Shown in pieces: positions 9,995 through 20,310 of a stretch of 64,000 bases of DNA. The DNA is taken from the NCBI GenBank assembly GCA_021464245.1, contig JADCRB010000005.1:2976001-3040000 (forward strand), read 5' to 3'. This DNA comes from Carallia brachiata (Eukaryota; Streptophyta; Magnoliopsida; Malpighiales; Rhizophoraceae). Each line of letters opens with the position of its first letter. Positions within the stretch are counted from its first letter, which is position 1. The notes beneath the pieces were generated by a model. It made no database searches. It was not told the origin of the DNA and saw only the letters and a list, made by a program, of their open reading frames with translations. The translations under genes and the position numbers were made by a program.

Positions 9995-11843
9995 CCTTTG
10001 TGCTTGCCATTCTTTTCAGGTTATGTGTTTTCCTTTGATGAAATTACTGATTGACTTGATTGCCATGAGTTGATCCCACCCATGGTAGATATTACACAAT
10101 CCATTGCACATGCTCATACATTCATTCTTTTGGTGTTGATAATATTGGTATTACATAATCCATGAATGAATATCTGTATAGATACAGCAGGCCTGCAAAT
10201 CAACCTTTTTCTAGAATGAAATTTGGCAGTAGAATTTTGGCAGTATTGGGAATAGAATTTTCAGAGACTAACAATAGTAGTTTCTAGTTCCTACTTTCAA
10301 TGCTTGAATTGGCGTCAAATATAAGAATGTTGGGTCTGAATGGATTCGATATAATGTTCAGGATGGAAAAACTCGACTCGAGCAGCTTTAGTACCCCTGC
10401 AAAGTCCCTGGGAACGATAACATCCATCACTGGAGCGTTCATTATGACTTACTACGAGGGTCCCCAACTCCTTACGACGCTGTCTTCTTCGAACTCATCT
10501 ATTAGGCTTCTTTTCCAAAAGTCAAATTGGGCTCTTGGAGGATTTCTCCTTGCAGCCGATTGTGTGATGACTTCCGCATGGGTCATAATACAGGTGATTG
10601 TCCATCAAGATGAAATTCCTAACGATTACAAATAGAAAGAGAAGAACAAATGATATATTTTCTTTATATTTCAAGCCTTGATACTTAAAAAGTACCCAGC
10701 GGAGCTGATTGTAGTCTTCTTTAACTGCTTCTTTGTGACCATTCTGTCTGCAATAGTCTGCTCAGGATCTTGGAGCCTAAATTCCAATATAAGATTGGTT
10801 GCTGTTTTATACTCGGTATGCATGTAAAAAAGCCTACCAGGATGCTTTCATGTCATCTGCAATGCTGTGTTTACTAATGCAAAGCTCTTGGTCTCGTTGA
10901 CTTAAGTCACCTTAATTAATTCACCCTTAACTTATAAACCATTTTTTCTTTATTTCTCCCGCAGATGTGGGACTCAATTCACTTCTATCACTTTCCCTCA
11001 AGTGTAACTGAGATCTTTAACAGCTAATTATCACTTATTCAATTATTACGAGTCTTAACAGAGGTCACGTCTCAAATACGGGTCTTATTTAAAGACATTG
11101 TCTCAAATATCCATTTAAATTTTTTTTTTTAGGTTATTAAACCTGCTTAAATGGACTCAGGCTCTATACCATATTGTTACCTATTGCACAGAACTTGAGT
11201 TTATTGTTCTTAGAAACCAAGTTTAGAAACATACCTGAAAAACAACAGGTTTTAATTCTGATATACCAAAGACTTCCTGCAGGCCTCCACATTTATTAAT
11301 GCAGGCTATTTTGATCCTGGATTCCAACTTTGACTCTTTTCAAAATAACTGGATGTTATCGTGCTGTGCATCGAGTAAGTTAAAGTCTTTCATAGGTAAT
11401 GATGAAGGGAATATTCGGCTCTGCCTTCCAAGTTGGTGTTTCTACATGGTGCCTACACAGGACAGGGCCTGTTTTTGTTTCTCCTTGGGCATTGTCATTG
11501 CAGCTGCTGTGGGGTTATCTGCTCGGTGACGCTTTGTATGTTGGAAGGTAGGATTGAAGTTGGAATCATTCTCTTTCATTCCCTATAAATTGATGATTGA
11601 TTGCGAGATGACGCTGTTGAATCTTATCTATTTCTTTTAAATTCTCTAACCGTCCCATACTGCATATTCTGTAGTTTGGTTGGAGCAACTGTGATAGTCG
11701 TTGGGTTTTATTTGGTCATGTGGGGTAAAGCCAGAGAATGGAAGGTAGGAGTGGACGCTGAAGTCGGAGGCGCTGGATAAAGCCGCCAAAGGGCTCCTCT
11801 CCTGCAAAGCTATGATGAAGAAGATAGAGATCCTGTGCAGTAA
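9995..11843 (+). pseudogene. Broken WAT1-related gene copy
   Basis: Inverted duplicate of the gene at 4579-6719. Exons 1 and 2 and most of exon 3 are missing; only the exon-3 end (VLAILF codons, about 9995-10019) remains. Exon 4 (10362-10593) is complete, in frame and the same 232-base length. Exon 5 (from about 10674) has a net 18-base loss. Exon 6 (from about 11400) has lost about 11 bases after the GPVFV codons and more near 11510, breaking the frame. Exon 7 has a TAA inside the tail (GCTGGATAAAGCC, near 11775) ahead of the original stop at 11841-11843. The gap between exons 5 and 6 holds an inserted repeat. It cannot make a transporter. Confidence 0.9.
10900..11265. mobile_element. Insertion in the WAT1 pseudogene, possible LTR-element remnant
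   Basis: The intron here carries about 300 extra bases compared with the matching intron of the intact gene (about 5160-5230). It contains GATGTGGGACTCA and, read on the minus strand, ATGGTATAGAGCCT. The latter resembles the initiator-Met tRNA primer site TGGTATCAGAGC used by many plant LTR elements. Ends and TSD are not resolved. Confidence 0.4.
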
Positions 11844-12254
11844 ACCAAATGGCCTAAAATAGGTAATTCCCAATTCCGTCAAGTGGAAAATGTAAAGCTC
11901 ATATGTGTACTCACAAGATTGTTGATAGCTAACCTTGCATTCTTTTGCAAATTTTGCAGGGCTTTTTATATTGTTAGCGTTGAAGACATAGTCAAAGCCT
12001 TAAAAGACAAAAATTTGGGTTTACAATACAAAACTGCCTTCTTAATGCTGATCCTACATCAAGTGTCATTTGCGACTTGGGTAAGAAGATTTCGCCTTCA
12101 AACAACTAAAGTAGCACAACTTAAGCAAACTAAAGCGGGAAATGGAGTCCAACCAAGTCATTTTGTTTCAGGATCAACCTAGCCCTATATTAGAATGGTG
12201 TTTGCAACTCAGCTAAGTCGCTCAGTCTCAAGGAATCAATAAATATTTCTTGGT

Positions 12255-12340
12255 TGTATTTTTTTTTTTTTTTTGGGTCCGTCAGGTCAGGATTTGAACT
12301 TGGTGTTGCATCTATAATTCCGAATTCCTTCACGGTGAAA
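12255..12340 (-). mobile_element. tRNA-derived SINE remnant (right-arm copy)
   Basis: Read on the minus strand, a B-box-like AGTTCAAATCCTG is followed by a long A run and then TACAACCAAGAAATAT. The same junction is at about 4040-4065, so this SINE inserted before the inverted duplication. The 5' part has diverged. Confidence 0.5.
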
Positions 12341-13293
12341 TATGTCAATGTTATGTGTGTACTCACGAGAGTGCCAATAGCTGACCTTGCATTAATTTGA
12401 AAGTTGAGTACTTTCATACTGCATGAAGAGCTTATAAAGTCGCTGTCAAGGAACCGATCCACACAAAGCTTAAGCTGTTGGTGGAGGTTTTGGATATAGA
12501 TCATATATTAAACTCTAACAGTTGCCATTGATTCTTTTAGCTGCATCTCGCCCTTCCCTCCTTTCAGTCTTCTGCAACCCAATTTGCTCAAAATTCTTGT
12601 AATTCTGTAACTTGCCAGGGAAGTGGTAATCTATATTCTATTACTGCTTATGCCAGCATTATCTATGTTCACTGACAGTAGTAGACAAAAATCAAAAACT
12701 GGCACCCCTAGAAAGAGTACGTAAAGTTGTATAGTTGCTCATAGATGCAATGGAACACAGAAATTTAAATAATAAGGGGAAAAAAAAATCTGAATGTAAG
12801 AAAAGTGAAGACAAAACAAAATGAAGCACGCCCATTAAAATTTCCACTTATCAGTTCCCAGTCAGAACAAGGCCAATCAAGGGATTAGATTGAGCTTATA
12901 GAGCACCGAGGCAAAACAAACAGAGAAAATTACAAACATAACGAACATGCAAAACCAGCTGGGAAACTGCTATCAAAATCTAGATAAGTTTCTCCACTGA
13001 AATCCCAAACAGCAGTCTATCAATTCCCAGATTACAAAATGAAAAAAAAAACTACAGGTAATACTAGGCTCTGCAGAACCTGCTGCAACTGGGGAGCAGT
13101 AACAGAATAGAAAATTAAAATGTTTTCAAGAGTAACAAAACAATACAAAAACGGAAAACCAGGCGCATCATTAATGTACAAAGTCAGCATAGACAGCTAC
13201 CATATACAATTTCAGCACACCAAAAGCATCAAACCATGAATCACCATTATTTAGCACTTCTAATGAGAATGCAGTCCGCTAGAAAGACTTGAA

Positions 13294-13441
13294 TCAGTAA
13301 AGGGTTTCAGCAGTCCATCTCCCCTTACTCTCATAGACGCAAGTTATCGTCCATATATGTTGAACACCCTCCAGAAATCTACCCCCTTGAGACCGTTTTA
13401 TCGCGCTGAAAAATTCTGAAGGCATATCCCACAACAGCAGT
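13294..13441 (-). pseudogene. NLR C-terminal fragment (inverted copy)
   Basis: Minus-strand codons LLLWDMPSEFFSAIKRSQGG and, a little further on, YESKGRWTAETLY with the same stop match the end of the NLR at 2-2410. Only about 48 codons remain; upstream the match ends abruptly at about 13441. The upstream part of the open frame (to 13587) is unrelated. It is the outer limit of the inverted duplication, not a functional gene. Confidence 0.85.
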
Positions 13442-14007
13442 GCAAATTGGATGGTTTTTAGTGAGTTGGACGGTTTTTGAACAGTCCTAATATGAACTGT
13501 ACCGTTTGGCCACCTATGGTAACATTGACGATTTTGCTCTGAGATTAATAAGCCGAATAGATAATTATTAGTGGGTTTTTTTTCCACTGTTTGGATACTA
13601 GATGGTGACAGACAAGCACCTATAATTTTTCCGCGTATAATGATAATAAGGGAAAAGTTCCACTCCCTACAATTTCAATCTAATAATAATATAACAAAAG
13701 GAGGTGGAAAAGTTTAATCTTCTTTTCTCCTCTAGGAAATGCAAGTAAAAATTAATCCACCAATGTGTGCTTTCAGTTTCAGGCCTTCCTCAGGTCACTC
13801 CAGATTATTCTAAAGTCCTTCTCCACCAGATGAAATACATATTCGACAACTCATTGCCAACGTGTAGCCTTTTCTTTAAGTTTCAGTACTTACCTGTAAA
13901 GCAACAAAACCTTTCCTTTCAGCTCCAACGCGTCAAAAGAAAATAATAATAATAAAACCATGTTCCTGTTGTTCCACCCTCTTTATAATTACACTCAACT
14001 TATGGGC
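13442..14007. other. Intergenic region upstream of the GASA gene
   Basis: No gene is recognisable. It holds the edge of the inverted duplication and the likely upstream regulatory region of the peptide gene. Confidence 0.4.
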
Positions 14008-14015
14008 TATAAATA
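14008..14015 (+). promoter_or_regulatory. TATA box of the GASA gene
   Basis: TATAAATA lies 63 bases before the ATG at 14078, a normal arrangement for a short plant 5' leader. No competing upstream ATG lies between them. Confidence 0.6.
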
Positions 14016-14077
14016 CCAACATCCATCCGCTCTTCATTTTGGGTGTCAACCTTTAAGGTTTCAATACAACTAGGAAA

Positions 14078-14873
14078 ATGGCCGTCTCTAAGCTGATGAT
14101 TGCAGTGTTTCTCCTCTCTCTTCTTGTTCTCCATTTTGCTGAAGCCGATGATCAGGTGGTAAAGAGATTTTCACTTGATATCACCTTTCTTTTTTTTTTT
14201 TTTTTATTGATTCTGCTTCAACAAAACATGCATGAGCTCTTCTTGTACTTTTACCAATTAATTAATTGACCTGATCGATCGTGTTTGAATGATGCAGGTG
14301 AACTCAGATTTAGCACCACTACTTATCCTCAAAAACTTGGTAAATTCCAACTTGTAGCAAAATCGCCAATCGCTCAAAATGATGAATGTTCAATTACTCA
14401 AAATTTTAGTTACCTAGTAATAAACATTGTTTATTGGTTCACACGCACGATTTTATCGATAAATGTTAATATCTCGACCAATGCTATCTCGATGATTATT
14501 CTTAATACAACTACTCTTATAATTTGTGTAATAATAATAGTAAAATGTGGAACGAAAAAATAATAATATTTTTTTTGTTATACATTTTGTGAATATACCT
14601 ACAAAAAAACTCATTATTTATTGTATTACGGACAAATTCTCGGGTGATTTTCTTCCGCCACATAACGGAACTCCGATTTTGTTTGGTTCAGATTGTGGTA
14701 GCGCCTGCATCGCCCGGTGCCAGTTGTCGTCGAGGCCAAACCTTTGTCATAGGGCATGTGGGACTTGCTGCGCGCGTTGCGACTGCGTCCCACCTGGAAC
14801 ATCTGGCAATTATGATGCCTGCCCCTGCTACGCTAGCCTCACCACAAGCGGTGGTAGACGCAAGTGTCCTTGA
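14078..14873 (+). CDS. GASA/snakin-family secreted cysteine-rich peptide, exon phases inconsistent by one base
   Basis: Gibberellin-regulated (GASA/snakin) peptides are secreted and act in growth, redox balance and defence. Exon 1 (14078-14155) encodes signal peptide MAVSKLMIAVFLLSLLVLHF followed by AEADDQ. Exon 2 is 14298-14339. Exon 3 starts after TTCAG at about 14694 and encodes the GASA domain. All twelve cysteines are present, with RPNLCHRACGTCCARC, CVPPGTSGNYDACPCY and the end GGRRKCP, stopping at 14871-14873. Exon 1 feeds exon 2 in phase 0 (VNSDLAPLLILKNL). The domain instead needs the neighbouring frame of exon 2, whose codons TTTYPQKL run directly into DCGSAC. A one-base loss early in exon 2, a sequencing error or unusual splicing would explain this; as it stands the spliced frame is broken. 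Confidence 0.8.
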
Positions 14874-16182
14874 AGCCCAATTTGTTGCTCAATACAATTT
14901 ACCAAGGCTTGCTTTGTTCGAGCACTGTATTAATCGAACACATGAATAATTACGAAAAGGAAAAAGTAGATATGTTGCTTTACCTTGCAATTAAGAAGGC
15001 TAATGTTTTTATTGTACAATATAAGGTTCCTAAAATGTATTGTGTTATGTATAAGACGCATAGCAGGTTTTTATTATCTTTTATCTAATTGTAAGTAAAA
15101 TGATTTGATTTTTAAAATTTGATTGTTATATTCTTGAAAAAATTTTAAAAATTAAGAATGTTGTCAATAAACAATAACTATTGGTAGAATTATAGTTAAA
15201 GTCAATTAGCTTAAAAAAAATAAATAATGTTCGGCAAGTGAAGCTAGAAATAGAATTATGGAAAAGTCTATATGATATTATTATATTAGTGACATTAGAT
15301 ATTATTAAATTATATTTATATACTACAAAGATCTAATATATACGTAGAAAATATCATAGTTATTAATAGGAATATATATAGAAAAATGGAATTTGTTTTA
15401 TGGTAATAATTTTCATAAATAGGAATATTTAGCTTGAAGTGTGGCCAAACTGTCTCTAAATTTTGTCAATATGTTTAATATTAAGATTTGGCCCGCGCTT
15501 CCACAGGTTAAATATTAATTGCTATTACATAATGTTAATTGTTTTATTTTGTTTTAATTAATGTCTTTTTATTTTTAACAATCACAAATTATCTAACTAT
15601 TTTCAATTATGTTAATCCAAATTTTCTAACTATTTTCAATCGCAATATTATAGGCTATGAAAAGTTTTTTAATTTCTAATGTTCATCTTAATTTAATGTA
15701 ATTGATTTTTCAAATCGTATAATAGATTACGAATTTGACTATCAATCAATACCTAAAATATTTATACTTTTAAAAAATAAATTGATTTATACTCTTCTCT
15801 CAGATTAAAGTTTCATATTAAACTTTCCTTAATTATTTATTCTTTTATTGTCTCTCAATTTCCTAAATATAATATTGTATATAAGATATGTACAATTGTA
15901 TTTACATATATAGTATTTTGTATAAATTAGTACGTATAGTTATTTCAATTCATGATAATAATACTGCGGTCCTTTAAATGTGGAAACAATCTTCCAATTA
16001 GCCATTAGACTAAAAGACCATAAAGCATGATTTGGCTATCACTTTAGAGGACTTGTGCAAAAAATAAAAAAACAATTGGCGAGCTTGGTCAATTTATGCT
16101 TACCTAGATTTATGAAGAAAATATACAAATAGATGGACTTGAACAATTGGTGCGCGCAACTTTGACATTTCAATGTCCCAAG
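14874..16182. other. Intergenic, AT-rich, nothing recognised
   Basis: GASA 3' flank, then long A/T-rich DNA with no coding potential or clear repeat. Confidence 0.5.
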
Positions 16183-16197
16183 AATCTAAGAAAAGCA

Positions 16198-16389
16198 TCA
16201 GCAAGTGTTGGTGTGGATGGCAGAAGTCCGCTACCGCTTAATCAGAGGTCTTGAGTTCGAGTCCCTAAAAATACAGTTGCGTTAAATACTTGTTGGAAGA
16301 CCTTTTTCACCCTTTAAAGTTCTGCCCGAGTTGGTTTAGATTAATCAGCCCATTACACTGGACACTGGATGATCTCAAATAAAAAAAAA
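16198..16389 (+). mobile_element. tRNA-derived SINE, 192 bp, with 15-bp TSD
   Basis: It has an A-box-like TGGCAGAAGTCCGC and a B-box GAGTTCGAGTCCC about 35 bases on, a short tRNA-unrelated body and an A tail. The direct repeat AATCTAAGAAAAGCA flanks it at 16183-16197 and 16390-16404. This is target-primed retroposition with internal Pol III promoter boxes; it encodes no protein. Confidence 0.88.
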
Positions 16390-16404
16390 AATCTAAGAAA
16401 AGCA

Positions 16405-19400
16405 AATACCAGAAGGCAGCCATAGAGAATGTTTTCTAACCCATATTCCATCACTACAGATCTGGTTATTGGAATTGGAGGGACAATTGTTAGTACAAAA
16501 TGCTCCAAGGCATTACATTTGCATCTATACCTAGACAATTGAATAAGTTTGAAAAGAAGAAATAAACATACCTAAGAGGACAAACTTTTTTCATGTGGGG
16601 GAGTGTAATTATTTTACTTGTGAATATATATGATGGAGTGAATGGTAATAGCATAATAAGTAAAGGGATAGGTCTTGTAAAAATCTATATGAACCAATAA
16701 TACAGAGACTTTGCAATTCCCGTGTGGAGGATGAAATTGGTGACAAAGCCTTTCAAGTTTTAGAAAGGAAGGTTTTCAAGGAAAGGTAGGAATGTAAAAC
16801 TTATAGTGGATCCTACAATAGCTTGAAGAAGAATGAAATTATCCCTACGTATATCATCACCCATAAAAATCTAAGCAAAGATATATAGTCTAAACCATAA
16901 AAATTCAAAAGCCAGAATGATTCCAATAGAGAATGGGTAAATTTAAGAGATTGAACATATTTCAAGAGGAGTATTTACCAATTTTCAGCCACTATCAATC
17001 TGGTTGGAATTGTAGTTTTGCTGGCTAATCAAAATTTGTTATTAACAATTTTTTCAAGCAAGAAAGCATAAGAGAAGAGAAAGAAGCAAAGAGGGGGGGG
17101 GGGGGTGGGACATGAAGTGGTGGGAGTGCAAATAGGTTCACGGTGTATTAAATGTACGACATAATTGATAAATGTTTCAAAACTCTCAAAATTAATAAGC
17201 ACTGGAGGAGTTAAATATAAGGATTTTATTAGAATTAATTTTAATCAATAATTTATTATAATTTTTTACCCAAAATTAATGATCATGGAAAATTGCCGAC
17301 CCAATAATTAAGGATGGTTGTCTATTATGTAGAACACATATCTTTATGAGGATTTTAAATTTATGGTACTTTTCTCAATTTGTAGAATATTATTAATTAT
17401 AATTGAATTTTATTAACATCTACTTCATAATATATTTTTACAATATTGCAGCTTTAAATTCTATAATAGCAACATTGGTGATTAAATTTGAAAATTTTGG
17501 CCTTACGCTAAATGATATTGTCGTACTCTCTGGTGATTTTGTTCTTACTTTTTTGTGGTTTTCTTTCAAAATAGACTAGTGAACTTGCATGAATTGAGGA
17601 ACCATTTGGGTCAATTTTAATAGCGATCATAATGGAATTTAATTCTCATAATAATGCATCATGAATCAAATGTCCTTATTCAATGCATTAATAATAATAT
17701 TATTGGCATTGCATTCCATTTCAATTGAGAATTTGAGGGAGTACTTGATTTATATTAAAAATTTTCACCTTAGATAACATTTTTTTAGCTCAAATAGTTT
17801 TAAAGTTAAAATTTTATCACATTAACCTTTTAGCTAAAGTTAAAGGGAAGTTTTCACTAAGCTTCTCCTTTATATTATTGTAATATAAATATAGATAAGA
17901 TGTATTATACATGATTGTTCTTTCTTTTTTTTTTTAAATTTCATTCGCCTTTTTTTTTATTTTCTAATCATAATCTTCCCTTTTTACAACTCCCCAATCT
18001 TCTCCATCTGCACCTAAAATAAAATTTTTCTAATCATACCTTATCAATCAATTTTGCCTAGTGCTTATTAACCCCATTTTATACCTTTCTCTTTTCATGT
18101 AAAGATTAACGTTAGTTTTTTCAATTATCCCATTTATACCTTTCTCTTTTCATGTAAAGATTAACGTTAGTTTTTTCAATTATTTTTAATATTACTTATT
18201 GTAAATTTAATTTTATCAATTTCTAGTAACAATGCCAGACTAGCAAAACAAAACTTTTTTTTGGTAAATATTTTGATTGATAGAAGGCAATAAAGAAGTT
18301 TATGATTGTTAAGTATGTTAGTTGACTAATGAGGAATTTTATTTTTGCAGCGGCAAATTTTTTAATTAAGAAAATACATTAATTATGTGGCTAAGCTTCC
18401 CCTTTATATTATTGTTATATAATATGATATACTGGAAATTAGCTTGCACTTTGCAAAGGTTTTGAATTTTTTTTGTCAATCAACTAAAACATAATTTTTT
18501 TTTTGATTTAAAACATTTTCAAATCATTCAGATTATCCTTTCTTTGTACAAAGTACATAAATTTAATAAAATTGGGTATGTATTTCACAAAAATGAAAGC
18601 ATGAATCTGCTTTTAAATATAAAAATTTTGTTATTATCACGGTAAACTTCAAAAACTAAGATGCAAATATCATTTGTGATGCATAAATAAAATGACTGAT
18701 CCCATGGATTCCACAAACATTCAGTTACCATAATAATGAAGATTGAATTCTAACAGGTCCAAAATTCATGTCCAAAAATTATTAGCGTGATCATATTCAT
18801 AGCAAATTCAATAAGATTTCTGAATCGGTTATGTCCAACCCCTGCATAGATTACTAAAAATAACAATGAGAATGAGTAGGAATGTAATGAGAACAATAAT
18901 TTGGTGCACTATTAGAAGCTTTATGAACAACAACTTATCAAAACATTTATGATATCTTGGCAATCTTACCTTCAAAATAAATTTGAAAACATCTCAATTA
19001 AAGGGTTGGTGATGAAAAAGCGTGAGAGTGAAGCGAAATTTATAATAAACTCAAGTTGTAGTTCTCAACTGTATTTGCTGGCCTCAAATCTTAAATAAAA
19101 AATCATAATCTCATGGTCATGTTGAAATCAAAATGAAATTAAAAAAAAAAAACCCAAAAGAGAGTCACCATGGTCACGGAGCCTAAATTCGGAAGTAGTG
19201 ATCTTCTCTCTCAACTTTCCAAGATGTCCAACCTTCGGGTGGTCCTCTTTCCGTGCATTTTAATTAAAGTAAATTAATGGACTTGTAACATTATGATAAA
19301 AATATGTATTTAAGCAAGCGCACCCGCATACACATTGATGCAGAGACTCGGTTTTCGTAAAGCAGGACTCACGATCAGAAATTGCTATAAATATTTTGGA

Positions 19401-20310
19401 GGATATTGGAGGATGGAATCGAGGCTGGATATTTTAAAGAGTAATGACATATATACAAAAATTATTTTGTAAAATGTTTTAAAATTTATAATTATAGAAA
19501 TAGTTATCAATCTATTTCCCTTTTTGATTTAACAGTCTTAAAAAATAAATGATACTCTCTATAATTATAAATTTTGGAATATTTTAGGACACAATTTTCA
19601 TGATATACATCATTACTCTTTTTAAAATAAACCTTTAATAGTACTAATCTCAAACACATAAAATCTTGAAAACAAAAACAAAGAAATATGAATGTAAAAT
19701 TAAGAGTTTTGAATGAATATCAGGAAAATTATCAAAAGTAAGAGAAGAAGAGGATTGACCTTGTTGTAGAATATAACATTAAGATCATCATAGGCATGAA
19801 GAAACATTAGAATGCGTCTGCTTGAAATGACACCCTATTTAAACTTCTAGATTTGGCGCTGCTATAAGTTTGATATGTACATAAAAAACCAAACCAACAA
19901 TTTAAGGCAAATAAGAAATAAAATTGAAATTTTAAAGAAATTGAATGCCACGAAATGAAATTTAAGGAAAAGGAAATTAACTGTAAAATTAAATAAGAAG
20001 TTTAAAGAAATTAAATGTGACGAAAAGATTTTTAAGGGAAATTGGAAATTAGATGGAAAATTAAATAGGAAGTTTTATGAATTTAAATGCAATGAAATGA
20101 TATAGAAAAATTTTAAAGTTTATGCAATAAGGAGAGATTTAAGGAATTAAATATGTAAATTATGTGTATATATCTAAAATGAAGAGTACTATTGAAAGGG
20201 AATTCTCTGACATAAAGGAACTTATTTCAAATAAGTATTTTTGGATAAGCTACGAATAATACATTATTAAAAATCAAATTGTCATCTCAGTTCTTTATTA
20301 TATGTATATT
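16405..20310. other. Intergenic, AT-rich, no gene seen
   Basis: About 3.9 kb without a supported gene. It contains a G run near 17093-17105 and a 55-bp direct duplication at about 18076-18185. The stretch at 19165-19400 is less AT-rich (GGTCACGGAGCC, CTTTCCAAGATG, AAGCAGGACTCAC) and may be an old LTR remnant, but I cannot define it. Confidence 0.5.
18076..18185. repeat. 55-bp tandem duplication, two copies
   Basis: Two adjacent copies each run from TATACCTTTCTCTTTTCATG to GTTTTTTCAATTAT with a period of 55 bases and almost no mismatch, so the duplication is recent. Confidence 0.85.

Larger units (their letters stand above)
9945..13441. repeat. Right arm of the large inverted duplication, decayed
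   Basis: Reverse-complement match to about 2268-6750. It runs from a GA-rich leader (9945-9980) through WAT1 exons 3-7, a SINE tail and the NLR 3' flank to the NLR tail, where homology stops at about 13441. It carries many small deletions and an insertion at about 10900-11265. Unlike the left arm, it shows no constraint on coding sequence. Confidence 0.85.

Noticed and set aside
13442..13587. Upstream part of the frame containing the NLR tail, as a new fusion protein
   Set aside because: The duplication border lies at about 13441; the upstream codons are unrelated intergenic sequence with no promoter or family.
16198..16270. Possible tRNA gene (A and B boxes)
   Set aside because: No cloverleaf can be drawn; A tail and TSD show it is a SINE head. 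The same applies at 3958 and 38630.
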